Notes under the pieces: model-generated
What the model was told of the DNA's origin: nothing
Database searches by the model: none
Seen by the model: only the letters and a program-made list of their open reading frames with translations
Source of the DNA: Falsiroseomonas stagni DSM 19981
GTDB lineage: Bacteria > Pseudomonadota > Alphaproteobacteria > Acetobacterales > Acetobacteraceae
Assembly: GCF_900114315.1 (NCBI RefSeq)
Contig: NZ_FOSQ01000001.1
Span: 598,202-662,201 of the forward strand
Reading direction: 5' to 3'
Length of the DNA: 64,000 nt
Translations under genes and position numbers: made by a program
Shown: positions 10,201 through 18,246 of the stretch, one piece after another
How the letters are laid out: each line of letters begins with the position of its first letter
How positions within the stretch are numbered: position 1 is the stretch's first letter

Positions 10201-13200
10201 GTCAGCGCGGGCGCGGGCACGGTGCTCGGCCGCCTGGCCACGACGGACCGCAACGCCGCCCTTGGCGATGTCCAGTCCTTCGCCTTCGCCGATGCCGCGG
10301 GCGGGCTGAGCGCCGCCGCCGCGGCCGCGGCCTTCGAGATCGTCGGCCAGGAGATCCGGCTGCGCGATCCCGCCGCGCTGGCGGGGCGCGTCGCCGGTGA
10401 TGTCCTGACGCTGGCGGTCACCGCCACGGGCCTTGATGGCCTCAGCCTCACCCGCAGCTTCGCGGTCACGCTGACGACCCTGGATGTCGCGGTCAGCGGC
10501 ACGGAGGGCGCGGATACGCTGAATGGCGGGGTCGGCAATGACGGGATCGCGGGTCTCGGCGGGGCGGATCTGCTCGGTGGTGCCGGGGGCGCGGATACGC
10601 TCCTCGGCGGCCTGGGCGCGGATACGCTGTCGGGCGGCGACGAGGCCGACCTGCTGCGTGGCGAGGCCGGTGACGATGTGCTGACCGGCGGCGCCGGCGC
10701 GGACACGCTGGATGGCGGCCTCGGCACCGATCGCGCCACCTACACCGGGGCCTGGACGCCGACGCGCGTCACGGCATCCGGCGCCGGCTTCGCCGTGGAT
10801 GGTGACCGGCTGCTGGGCGTGGAACAGGTGAGCTTCGGCACCACGACGGGGCTGCTGGCCGATGCGGTGGCGGCGGCGCCGACCGGCATCGTCCTCGGCA
10901 CGGGGGCCAGCGGCCCCGGCGTCATCGGCACGCTGTCCGCATCGGCCTCGGGCGGCACCTCGCTGGGTGCCATCACGGTCATGGACCCGAATCGTGCCTT
11001 CGGGGAGACCTACACCTACGCCATCACCGGCCAGGTCGGCACGCGCAACGCCGCTTCCGTCTTCGAGGTGGTGAACGGCCAACTCCGGGTCATTGATACC
11101 TTCCTGCAGGAAGGCATCCTGTCCGGCGCCATCCGCCCCGGCGTCGGCTTCACGCTGCGCGTGACCGGCCAGGATGGCCTCAGCTTCGAACAGCGCATCG
11201 ACATCGATGTCGTCGGCCTGGCCCAGAGCCTCCGCGGTGGCGATGGGGCAGAGACGCTGACCGGCGGCGTCGGCAATGACAGCATCCATGGCGGTGGCGG
11301 CAACGACGTCATCTTCGGTGGCGGCGGGGCGGACAGCCTGGTGGGCGGCGCCGGCGACGACTACCTCGATGGCAATGCGGGCGCCGATACCATCGCCTTC
11401 GATGAGATCACCGACGAACTGAGATACGACCTGTTCGACCTGGTGGTGACGAGTGTCAGCGGCATCGACCTTGATGCCCGCATCCGGCAATTCGCGCCGG
11501 ACAGTGCCGCGATGCAGATGTTCGGCCCGCAGATCCAGCTGCTGGGCAGCGACTTCATGGTCATTCGCGGCACCTCCGTGCGTGCCGACCGGATTGCCGG
11601 CAATGCCGGCGACAACCTGTTCTACCTGCATAACGACCACACCCTGTATGGCGGCGCGGATACCGTCGCGGGTGGCGGGGGCAACGACACCTATTGGCTG
11701 GATGGCGACGAGCAGGTGACGGAGCTGGCAGGCGGCGGCTTCGACGTCGTCTTCAGCAATGGCAGCCGCGGCGCCTTCGTCCTGTCCGACAACCTTGAGA
11801 CCCTGACGCTCATCGGCGAGCTTGATGCCGATGGCGGCGGCAATGCCGGCGACAACACGATCGAGGGCAATGCGGGCGCCAACAGCCTGGCCGGGAATGG
11901 CGGCGATGACCGCATCTCCGGCATGGCGGGCGATGACCGTCTCTCCGGCGGCCAGGGCGATGACGACCTCGGCGGAGGCGAGGGGCTGGACACCGCGGTC
12001 TTCGGCGCGGCCTGGGCCGATGTCGTCGTGGCGCAGTTGCAGGACGGCGTCTATGCCGTCACCGGGCCGGAAGGCGCCGACACCGTCACCGATGTCGAAC
12101 GCCTGGCCTTCGCGGGTAGCGAGGGCGATATCGCCGACGCCATCGCCAGCGCGGCCAGCGCCATCGCGCTGACCCCGGCCGACCTGCCCTTCGATGCAGC
12201 GGCCGGCACGGAACTCGGCCTCGTCACCGTCACCGATCGCAACGCGGCGTTCGGCGACGTCAACACCATCGGCTTCCGCGACGCGGCAGGCGGTTTGACG
12301 GCGGCGGAGGCGGCGGCGCTATTCGTGCTGGTGGCGCAGGATGGCGGCACGCGCATCGAGGTCCGCGGCGATACGGTGCTGGAAGCCTATGCCGGACGCA
12401 CGCTCACCATCCGCCTGGCGGCCACGGGCCTCGATGGCCTGACGACGGAAGCCGATTTCGCCGTCGTCATCGGACCCGGCGGCGTGGAGCTGGAGGGCAC
12501 GGAGGGGGCGGATACGCTCATCGCCGGCACCGGCCGCGATACGCTGCTGGGCTTCGAGGGCGACGATACGCTGCTGGGCGGCACGCGCGCCGATACGCTG
12601 GATGGCGGCAGCGGCGCCGACAGCATGGTGGGTGGTGCGGGCAACGACACCTTTGCGGTGGACGATGCCGGGGACCGCATCCTGGAGGTCTTCGGCGAAG
12701 GCACCGACCGCGTCATCACGACGGTCGAGGATTATGTGCTGGCCGACCGGGTGGAGGAGCTGGAACTCGCGCCGGGCGTGCTGCGCGCGACCGCGCATGA
12801 CAGCTTCAGCCTGATGCTGGGCAATGACGGCGACAACCGCCTCGACAGCGGTGGCGGCAACGGCACGCTGGCGGGTGGCGCCGGCGACGATGTCTATGTC
12901 CACATCCTGACGCGGTCCCGCCCGCTTGCCAGCAGCTTCCCGACCATCGTGGAGACGGCGGGCGGCGGCATCGACGAGCTCCGCGTCCGGGTCGCCGACT
13001 GGAATGCGGCTTTGCCCGATTTCGTCGAGAACATGACGCTGCTCTCCGACAGCGCCACCCACCTCTCCGGCACGGGCAATACGCTCGACAACCGCATGGT
13101 GGCGGGGGGCGGCAATGACTACCTCGGTGGCCTCGGCGGCGCGGATACGCTGGATGGCGGGGCGGGGCGCGACTGGCTCGATGGCGGGGAGGGCGATGAC

Positions 13201-16200
13201 CTGCTGATGGGCGGGCTCGGCGCCGATACGCTGCGTGGCGGCGCCGGCAACGATACCTACGAAGGCGTCGAGGAGGGCGATTCCCTCCTCGACCTCGGCG
13301 GCGCCGACGCGCTGCGGGGCACGTCCAGCATCACGCTGCGGGACGAGGCGATCGAGAACCTGCTGCTGACCGGCACCGCCGATGCCGATGGCACCGGCCA
13401 TGGCGGGAACAATCTGCTGTCCGGCAATGCGGGCGCCAACCGCCTCTCCGGCCAGGGCGGCGCCGATACGCTGCTGGGCGATGCGGGGGCTGATACGCTG
13501 GTCGGCGGCGGGGGCGATGACAGCCTCGTTGGCGGTTCCGGCCAGGATGTCGCCGTCTATGACGCGGCCTGGTCGGATCTGCGCGTGGAGGCGGTGACCG
13601 GCGGCTGGCGCGTGACCGATCTGCGCGGCGGTGCTCCGCTTGGCATCGACACGCTGGTGGGCGTTGAGGCCATCCAGATCAACGGCGTCGTCACCACGAT
13701 CAGCGACGCCGTCGCCCAGGCCGCCAGCCTCGTGCTGCTGATACCGACGGATACCACACAGCCCGTCGGCTTCACGCAGATCGTGGCGCCGGGCCTGGCG
13801 ACGGGCGCCGTCCTCGGCCGCATCGGCGCCGTCGATGCGAATGTGCCCTTCGGCGACACCCAGACCCTGACGCTGGCCGATGTGGCAGGCGACGCGGTGG
13901 ATGCCACCACGCTGTTCCACATCGCGGATGGCAGGCTGGTGGTGACGGACGGCGCCGCGCTGGCAGGCATGGCCGGGCAGACGCTGCGCGTCGAGATCCG
14001 GGCCACCGGCCTCGATGGCCTGACGGGGAGCAGCACGCTCGAATTCGTGGTGGGGGAGGGTGGCCGCACCCTGGAAGGGACGTCGGGCGCCGATACGCTG
14101 ACTGGTGGCGGCGGCAACGACCTCCTTTCCGGCCTGGGGGGCGACGACCTGATCGATGGCGGCACCGGTGCCGACACGATGCAGGGCGGCGCGGGCAACG
14201 ATGCCTACAGCGTCGGCGCCGGCGATGTGGTCCGGGAGGCCGCCGGTGGCGGTGCGGATACCGTCATCGCCACCATCGACCATGTCCTGGCCGATGAGGT
14301 CGAGGACCTGATCCTGGGCGCATTGTCGGGCCTGTCCGGCACCGGCAACGCGCTGGCCAACCGCATCACCGGCTTGGGCGACTCCAACCGCCTCTCTGGC
14401 GAGGGGGGGGCGGACACGCTGCTCGGCGATGGCGGGGCGGATACCTTGCTTGGCGGCGCGGGCGATGATGCGCTGCTCGGCGGTCTCGGCGATGACAGCC
14501 TGTCCGGCGGGGAAGGCAGCGGCGATACCGCCGTGACCGATCTCGGCTGGCTGCAATTGTCGATCCGCCTCGGCAGCGGCGGCACCGTGGTGATGGAGGG
14601 CGAGGGCGCGGATACCCTGTCCGGCGTCGAATTCCTGACGGCGGGCGGCGTCACCGGCCGGCTGGCCGATGCGGTGGGCCAGGCGGCGAGCGCGATCGCC
14701 GTCACGGACCCGACCCCCGGTTCCGGCAGCGCCATCACGCTCTACGGCCTGGCCGCCGGCGGGGCCCTGGTGGCGGAACTCTCGGCCACGGATGCCAATG
14801 CGGCCTTCGGGGATTTGCAGAGCTTCAGCTTCGGCGACGCGGCCGGCGGGCTGACGGCGGCGCAGGCGGAAGCCTTCTTCGTCATCGATGGCAATGCGAT
14901 CCGCGTGCGGGGCGGCGCCACCCTGCCGCTCTCGACCGACTTGGTCGTGGCCCTGGTCGCGACGGGCCTCGATGGCCTGTCCACCACGCGCGTCGTCACC
15001 ATCGCGGTGGATGGCGGCAATGTCGCCACCCCCGTGGCGGTGGAGGATTTCGGCGGCGGGACGGAGGACGAGGCGATCGTCGTCGATGTCATCGCCAATG
15101 ACACCGATGCGGATGAGGTTGATGTCCTGACCATCGCGACGGGCGCCGCGGCGCCGCGCATCACCGGCATCCGCTTCGGCGCCGACACGACGGTCATCGA
15201 TGCGGCGACCGGCGCCATCGAGGTGAACGGCATCGCCACCACCGGCGCCGCGCTGATCGCGGCGTTGCAGGCGCGCCTTTCGGTCGAGGGCGGCACCAGC
15301 ATCCGGTTCGAACGCAGCCCGCTGCTGGAGGCGCTGCTGAACGACGAGTTGCCGCTGATCGGCGAGACGGCGCAGGGCCCCGGCGTCGCCTATATCGAGG
15401 TGGCCTACAGCGTGATCGATGCCGTGGGCCATGTCTCCACGGCACGCGGGAAGGTGGAGATCGCGGTCTTCGGGCGCAATGAGGAGATCTTCGGCACGTC
15501 GGGCCAGGAGACCCTGCGTGGCCTGGCCGGCAATTCGGCGGACCTCATCGTCACCGGCGGCGGCGCCGACATGCTGCGGGGCGGTGGCGGCGACGATGTG
15601 CTGTCGGTGATGACGGCACTCGGCACCGATGCCGGCACGGCCGGCGCCGTGCTGCTGGGCGGCGCGGGCAACGACCAGCTCAATGGCGGGCGTGGTGCCG
15701 ACCTGCTGCGCGGCGGCGACGGCAATGACGAGTTGCGCAGCGACTGGCGCCGCGGCCGGGATGGGGATGGCAATGACACGCTGCTGGGCGAGGGTGGCGA
15801 CGATATCCTGATCGGTGGCGCCGGCGCGGACCGCTTCCAGGGCGGCGCGGGCAACGACCTGATCCGCGACGAATCGGGTGCCAATGACGGCGCGGCCGAT
15901 GTCGCGGTCTACAGCGCCGGCTGGGCGAACTACCGGGTTGCCTGGAATGCCGGCGGTGGCTTCTACACCGTCACGGATCTTCGTGCCGCCGGCACGCCGG
16001 GCCATGACGGCGTGGACACTGTTCAGGGCGCGATCGAGCGGCTGCAGTTCAGCGGTGGCAGCGGCGTCATCACTGATGCGGTAGGGGTCGCGGCCAGCAA
16101 GGTCACGCTCACCCTCTCCGGCGGGCGGGTCGGCGTGATGGCGGGCGATGGCGCGGGTACCGCCATCGCCACGCTGTCGGCGATCGATGCGAACAGTGCC

Positions 16201-17151
16201 TTCGGCGATGTGCAGCGCTTCACCTTCGGCGATGCCGCGGGGGGCCTGGATGCCGCCGAGGCGGCGGCCCTGTTCCGGATCGACGGGCGGGTGGTCTCGG
16301 TGGCCGCCGATGGGGCCTTCGCCGCGCTCGGCACGACGGAAGTGGTGGTGCGCATCGTCTCCACCGGCCTCGACGGGCTGAGTGCGAGCACCGACGTGAC
16401 CATCCGCGTCTTCGGTGCGGGGGTGGATCGCGTGCGCCTGGGCACGGATGGGAATGACTCGATCGCCGCGCGTGCGGGCACCGAGCGTGACCTGATCCTC
16501 GGTGGCGCGGGCGATGACACGCTGCGGGGTGGCGAAGGGGCCGATACGCTCGATGGCGGTGCGGGCAACGACCTGTATCGCCCGGCCGGGACGGATGATG
16601 TGATCCGCGAAGTGGCCGGCGGCGGCGCCGATACGGTGCGGAGCGAGACTGACTGGACGCTCGGCGACCATCTGGAGCACCTGCTGCTCACCGGCAGCGC
16701 CGGGCTGCGGGGCACGGGCAACACGCTCGACAACCGCATCACGGGAACGAGCTACGCCGATACGCTCTCGGGCGAGGGCGGCGCCGATACGCTGGTCGGT
16801 GGCCGGGGGGCGGACAGCCTCTCGGGCGGCGCCGATGCCGACATCTTCCTGTGGAACCTCTGGCGGGAAGGGGGGGACAGCGTGGCCGACTTCACCGCCG
16901 GGGTGGACCGCATCGTGGTCAAGGCGGCGGGCTTTGGGGGCGGGCTGGTGGAAGGCGCGCTCTCCGCCGCGCAGTTCCGCAGCGGCGCGACGGTGTCCGA
17001 CAGCCCCGGCGGCCTTGGCCAGTTCGTCTATGAGGACGCAGCGGGCCGGCTGTGGTGGGATGCGGATGGGGCCGGTGGCCGCGCCGTGCTGATCGCGACA
17101 TTCACCGGCATGCCGGCGCTGTCGGCCATGGATATCCAGGTGATCGCGTAG
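4294..17151 (+). CDS. giant RTX (haemolysin-type calcium-binding repeat) secreted protein, 4,285 aa
   Basis: This is one uninterrupted 12.9-kb frame. Residues 1-118 hold an acidic start and a Gly/Ala-rich hydrophobic stretch (about 52-78). From about residue 119 come blocks of RTX nonapeptides (GGxGxDxLx, often GGAGADTLDGG), which fold into Ca2+-binding beta-rolls. Residues about 825-1190 carry TolB/PD40-like propeller repeats (LSADQRYLVFTST, VSVDGNLVAFTF, STDGRFVAFLSD). Seven copies of a composite module follow, and a cadherin/VCBS-like segment (ANDTDADEVDVLTI) lies near 3581-3726. The last about 120 residues (DSVADFTAGVDRIVV, AAQFRSGA, LWWDADGAGG) match the C-terminal type I secretion region. 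It is probably exported by an ABC/MFP/OMP system encoded elsewhere and acts as a surface adhesin or matrix protein. No acyltransferase or toxin domain is seen. Confidence 0.85.
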   Translation: MEGTDTLKFPVSRDGFLGPDHRTVQVTFNDEEEGWDAYWEDSAELIEVPQSLITLIIGTGGIAGAGVVAAATAIAIANEDVLRFFFDPGEILGEIPIIGGLLGSLPLTFPVLLEAGSADSVRGTTGRDWLLGGSSNDTLYGLGGDDKLEGGEREDIIYGGAGDDLITGGGDSEEADETHTDGSSQWAEKIQGRADITWDGDTLYGEAGADVVRGDYGSDYLSGGTGWDALMGGMGNDTLFGDEGNDLLVDGGDVRDRDFEWISLDDLASPSNVADPVGFIQGKLRDFGVFLIMEFAVSSPENDVLYGGDGRDTILAGQGTNQLYGGYGDDSIQGGSGRDTINGDKLVRWSGSYNGQAMVDTYGDGWGADTIDGGYGQDVLEGGDGDDVITDPGSNGHTFGTSLANLFGGGKKVAETDFLYGGNGNDTVGSGKRFDPSRLEGEAGDDELRSGNGADTMVGGAGNDSYYGIDSGDQIIELADGGSDWIYVFGSFTLSLNIERVTTSTELDPDLFAGYALRTTSITVTGNFQDNWFKAGWSGDVFIGGAGNDTYIGTENIVEEAGGGFDMVIVREGGRLRDNIEAMELASGNADGNNQDNLLRVTSVQYDGLIQGFGGNDTIAVENSVHSAVRGDGRGNMSGQLGAQTRFDDRNATLDGGEGNDSIIANDQDTTLIGGVGDDTLAGGRGRDWLSGGAGNDLYRFSGGDTITGETAGADTIESVDDVSMGRGIEVLRLTGTTSAGGVGSADANLMIGNAGANRLLGQSGDDTLDGGQGSDTLEGSSGNDLLADSAEAMPTLTSSFDRGLSASVWERDSDSIRVSDRLIETVLVDTAQNGTRALYALSADQRYLVFTSTPGLIDEGRGNTPVLFRMDLLTRDILKVPGSDLGSVSDPSVSVDGNLVAFTFTEGGVQKIGLSWFQALPNQTWPRQNGQYFEVASNWYASAANRAGEAADGDSRNAVLSADGGWLAFETLASNLSRTPQGELLDLVPNDTNGTWDIYLRSTAPIGAVDYYDGSAGYSVAYGNMTRVSIGVGGAQSNGASVSADLSTDGRFVAFLSDASNLVVNDTNGLRDAFVRDVELGVTHLITAGANAATTRVALSDDGQTVAFITRATNIAAVLRPGEARPGWLDAALSDGQPHIYVHNRATGETVVLTDRDGTVVTAREDIALSLWNADGRLWLSYGTANSASGGIEQMRTVDEYFGRVSNDLLEGDTGDDTLSGGVGADTLDGGTGADSLSGGAGRDTYILTDALDRFAADTGEGNVLRTALDYDAADYPVFFDTVRLLNAEGVDFARGGERNETLEGNVRADTLMGAGGDDSLLGGGGTDSLEGGAGADTLDGGSGADTMSGGPGQDVFFIGNAGDRIIDIGGGMRIIANTSVTVDNLLPGTAAPVAVTLIGSSQANVSLAGMEAQGAATLIGNEAANRLTGGSGHDSIEGGAGADTLVGGAGNDSLFGGADDDLVAYETAWLQATVSFFGFGGGAVALAGGERDVFGSDVERVSFNGLVGTLEQAVRASASAMAVTANGVTATATAANSFATTSLRISQTATAGQVVATIAVTDINAPFGDTQSLFWVGSEAERLGLDRLFQITNNQIVVRAGADLSQLPASFSANIAARGLDELQRGFSFRFTIAIDPVDRSGTDGADSLAGAGADDTLRGLGGDDSLAGGAGNDSIQAGGGADSVSAGLGADAVAGGEGADTLLGGADADVLSGEAGADILRGEDGADTVSGGDGADLLQGDAGADSLRGDADADTLLGGADADTLDGGVGADSLVGGTGDDFYRLDNVGDVVVEAANGGADTIEAAFVPSFANIEYLRLTGVLALSATGSAGGETIEGNGANNALSGLGGDDALIGNAGDDTLTGGAGRDTLAGGADEGDLAVFSAAWSQIALVAADGGYWLRDGTDAAGASVAGLSGLWHDRLTGIEFVNFAGRQGRIADAVAAAAEGMTLTDPSPGDDGGITLMVSAGAGTVLGRLATTDRNAALGDVQSFAFADAAGGLSAAAAAAAFEIVGQEIRLRDPAALAGRVAGDVLTLAVTATGLDGLSLTRSFAVTLTTLDVAVSGTEGADTLNGGVGNDGIAGLGGADLLGGAGGADTLLGGLGADTLSGGDEADLLRGEAGDDVLTGGAGADTLDGGLGTDRATYTGAWTPTRVTASGAGFAVDGDRLLGVEQVSFGTTTGLLADAVAAAPTGIVLGTGASGPGVIGTLSASASGGTSLGAITVMDPNRAFGETYTYAITGQVGTRNAASVFEVVNGQLRVIDTFLQEGILSGAIRPGVGFTLRVTGQDGLSFEQRIDIDVVGLAQSLRGGDGAETLTGGVGNDSIHGGGGNDVIFGGGGADSLVGGAGDDYLDGNAGADTIAFDEITDELRYDLFDLVVTSVSGIDLDARIRQFAPDSAAMQMFGPQIQLLGSDFMVIRGTSVRADRIAGNAGDNLFYLHNDHTLYGGADTVAGGGGNDTYWLDGDEQVTELAGGGFDVVFSNGSRGAFVLSDNLETLTLIGELDADGGGNAGDNTIEGNAGANSLAGNGGDDRISGMAGDDRLSGGQGDDDLGGGEGLDTAVFGAAWADVVVAQLQDGVYAVTGPEGADTVTDVERLAFAGSEGDIADAIASAASAIALTPADLPFDAAAGTELGLVTVTDRNAAFGDVNTIGFRDAAGGLTAAEAAALFVLVAQDGGTRIEVRGDTVLEAYAGRTLTIRLAATGLDGLTTEADFAVVIGPGGVELEGTEGADTLIAGTGRDTLLGFEGDDTLLGGTRADTLDGGSGADSMVGGAGNDTFAVDDAGDRILEVFGEGTDRVITTVEDYVLADRVEELELAPGVLRATAHDSFSLMLGNDGDNRLDSGGGNGTLAGGAGDDVYVHILTRSRPLASSFPTIVETAGGGIDELRVRVADWNAALPDFVENMTLLSDSATHLSGTGNTLDNRMVAGGGNDYLGGLGGADTLDGGAGRDWLDGGEGDDLLMGGLGADTLRGGAGNDTYEGVEEGDSLLDLGGADALRGTSSITLRDEAIENLLLTGTADADGTGHGGNNLLSGNAGANRLSGQGGADTLLGDAGADTLVGGGGDDSLVGGSGQDVAVYDAAWSDLRVEAVTGGWRVTDLRGGAPLGIDTLVGVEAIQINGVVTTISDAVAQAASLVLLIPTDTTQPVGFTQIVAPGLATGAVLGRIGAVDANVPFGDTQTLTLADVAGDAVDATTLFHIADGRLVVTDGAALAGMAGQTLRVEIRATGLDGLTGSSTLEFVVGEGGRTLEGTSGADTLTGGGGNDLLSGLGGDDLIDGGTGADTMQGGAGNDAYSVGAGDVVREAAGGGADTVIATIDHVLADEVEDLILGALSGLSGTGNALANRITGLGDSNRLSGEGGADTLLGDGGADTLLGGAGDDALLGGLGDDSLSGGEGSGDTAVTDLGWLQLSIRLGSGGTVVMEGEGADTLSGVEFLTAGGVTGRLADAVGQAASAIAVTDPTPGSGSAITLYGLAAGGALVAELSATDANAAFGDLQSFSFGDAAGGLTAAQAEAFFVIDGNAIRVRGGATLPLSTDLVVALVATGLDGLSTTRVVTIAVDGGNVATPVAVEDFGGGTEDEAIVVDVIANDTDADEVDVLTIATGAAAPRITGIRFGADTTVIDAATGAIEVNGIATTGAALIAALQARLSVEGGTSIRFERSPLLEALLNDELPLIGETAQGPGVAYIEVAYSVIDAVGHVSTARGKVEIAVFGRNEEIFGTSGQETLRGLAGNSADLIVTGGGADMLRGGGGDDVLSVMTALGTDAGTAGAVLLGGAGNDQLNGGRGADLLRGGDGNDELRSDWRRGRDGDGNDTLLGEGGDDILIGGAGADRFQGGAGNDLIRDESGANDGAADVAVYSAGWANYRVAWNAGGGFYTVTDLRAAGTPGHDGVDTVQGAIERLQFSGGSGVITDAVGVAASKVTLTLSGGRVGVMAGDGAGTAIATLSAIDANSAFGDVQRFTFGDAAGGLDAAEAAALFRIDGRVVSVAADGAFAALGTTEVVVRIVSTGLDGLSASTDVTIRVFGAGVDRVRLGTDGNDSIAARAGTERDLILGGAGDDTLRGGEGADTLDGGAGNDLYRPAGTDDVIREVAGGGADTVRSETDWTLGDHLEHLLLTGSAGLRGTGNTLDNRITGTSYADTLSGEGGADTLVGGRGADSLSGGADADIFLWNLWREGGDSVADFTAGVDRIVVKAAGFGGGLVEGALSAAQFRSGATVSDSPGGLGQFVYEDAAGRLWWDADGAGGRAVLIATFTGMPALSAMDIQVIA
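8680..16425 (+). repeat. seven copies of a ~165-180 aa module inside the giant RTX protein
   Basis: Approximate copies lie at 8680-9216, 9940-10490, 10732-11220, 11990-12480, 13545-14060, 14520-15025 and 15898-16425. Each opens with a Tyr/Phe-xx-x-W motif (VYSAGW, VFSAAW), runs to a VExxxFxG turn and an (I/L)ADAVxxAAS helix, and then a beta-rich part marked by (T/V)DxNxxFGDxQ, often DAAGGL, and finally GLDGL. RTX nonapeptide blocks of variable length separate the copies. The GLDGL motif is degenerate in the first (GLDEL) and third (GQDGL) copies. The second half resembles a cadherin/Ig-like fold, but I do not recognise it as a named domain. Confidence 0.75.
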
Positions 17152-17156
17152 CGCGA

Positions 17157-17189
17157 CGTGCCCGTCGCGCGGCGAGCGTGACGGGCACG
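17157..17189 (+). terminator. hairpin just after the giant RTX gene
   Basis: A perfect 10-bp stem (CGTGCCCGTC / GACGGGCACG) with a 13-nt loop starts 6 nt after the stop codon. There is no T run, so it is either a Rho-assisted or weak terminator or a 3' stabilising structure. The rest of 17190-17480 holds no supported gene. Confidence 0.5.
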
Positions 17190-17484
17190 GCGATGAGGAA
17201 GCAGGAAGCCCGGCCGCAGCGGAGCCGGGACGCCTTCACGGCGAGGAAGGCCCGGTGCGACGCGGTGTTCGCGGGCCGGGCCCGGCCTGCCCGCCGCCTG
17301 GCGGGTCGGCCGCGACCGGGACCGCCGTGCCGGTGTCCGGCTGCAGGGACCTCCGCGTCATCCACCGCGCCGATGGCGTCCGGGCCCTGCCGATCCACGG
17401 CGCAGAGCCGGATCCCGCCGCCATGGCCGGCGGCAGCAAGACAGGGATGCCGATCTTTTGATCTGCTTGCGCCAGCGTGCCGTA

Positions 17485-17498
17485 TTGCATACATGTAA
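17485..17498. promoter_or_regulatory. candidate GntR operator at the GntR promoter
   Basis: TTGCATACATGTAA is an imperfect palindrome (TTxCATxxATGxAA) 56 bp before the GntR start. It overlaps the -10 position of a possible promoter (TTGCGC, 17-bp spacer, TACATG). The octamer TTGCATAC recurs at the GntR/amidase junction. Autoregulation is inferred. Confidence 0.4.
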
Positions 17499-17553
17499 GG
17501 TAAGAATGCATGGGGCGGGGCATCGTCGGTCCCCTCCCCGGTCGGGAGGCAGG

Positions 17554-18246
17554 ATGGCAACCGCCTGGGAGCAGGCCTATCTGACGCTGCGCCGGCGGCT
17601 GGCCGACGGGACCTACCCGCCGGGGTCGCACCTGCGGGAGGAAGACCTGGCGGCGCAGCTCGGCGTGAGCCGCACCCCGGTGCGCGAGGCCTTGCGGCGT
17701 CTCGACGCCGAGGGATGGCTCCGCGTCGTGCCCAACCAGGGCGCCTTCGCCGCCGAATGGTCGCAGCGCGACATCGAGGAGATCTTCGACCTCCGCGCCC
17801 TGCTGGAGACGCATGCCGCCGAACGCGCCGCGACGGCGCCGGACCGTCGCGCCCTGGTCGCGCTGGAAGCGGCCTGCGACGCGGCGGAGGCTGCGCTGGA
17901 AGCGGGGCAGGCCCCCGTGCCGGCCGGCGGCGACCTTCCCGCGCTGGAGGCGATCTCGGACGCCAATGTCCGGTTCCACCAGACGCTCTGGGAGATGAGC
18001 GGCCAGGCCCGCTGCCGCGCCATCCTGGCGAGCCTGGCCGTCACGCCGATGGTCCTGCAGAACTTCCGGAATTTCGACAAGGCGGGCCTGCGCCGCAGCC
18101 TCGACCAGCACCGGGAGATGGTCGCGGCGATCGCCGCCGGCGACGCCGCCTGGGCAGGTGCCGTGATGCGCGCGCATGTGCAGGCCGGGCGCGCCGTCTT
18201 CCTCGCCGCGATGGCGCGGCGTGGCGCCGGCAGGCAGGCCGCATGA
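17554..18246 (+). CDS. GntR-family regulator, FCD (FadR-like) subfamily
   Basis: The protein has 230 residues. The start is the ATG behind GGGAGGCAGG; longer in-frame extensions lack family sequence. The N-terminal winged helix includes AYLTLRRRLADGTYPPGSHL and LAAQLGVSRTPVREALRRL (residues about 9-50), the GntR hallmark. Residues about 70-220 form an all-helical FCD domain with the usual DLRALLETHAAE, NVRFHQTLWEMSG and DQHREMVAAIAAGD segments that supply metal and ligand contacts. It is first in a long coupled operon (ATGA overlap with the amidase) that includes a peptide-type ABC importer, so it probably senses the imported compound or its breakdown product. Confidence 0.85.
   Translation: MATAWEQAYLTLRRRLADGTYPPGSHLREEDLAAQLGVSRTPVREALRRLDAEGWLRVVPNQGAFAAEWSQRDIEEIFDLRALLETHAAERAATAPDRRALVALEAACDAAEAALEAGQAPVPAGGDLPALEAISDANVRFHQTLWEMSGQARCRAILASLAVTPMVLQNFRNFDKAGLRRSLDQHREMVAAIAAGDAAWAGAVMRAHVQAGRAVFLAAMARRGAGRQAA

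Noticed and set aside
4204-11640. A 2,478-codon open frame on the minus strand, antisense to the giant RTX gene
   Set aside because: Its low-complexity Arg/Ala/Gly/Ile-rich translation has no domain. It stays open because GC-rich RTX codons (GAT ACG CTG, GGC GGC) contain no stops when read in reverse.
8680-16425. Reading the repeated DNA as a tandem repeat, CRISPR array or repeat-driven mobile element
   Set aside because: The repetition follows protein motifs in one frame, with variable spacing and third-base differences. There are no identical direct repeats with unique spacers.
12319-16680. A 1,453-codon open frame on the minus strand in the second half of the RTX gene
   Set aside because: It has the same cause and composition as the longer antisense frame, with no start context and no recognisable domain.
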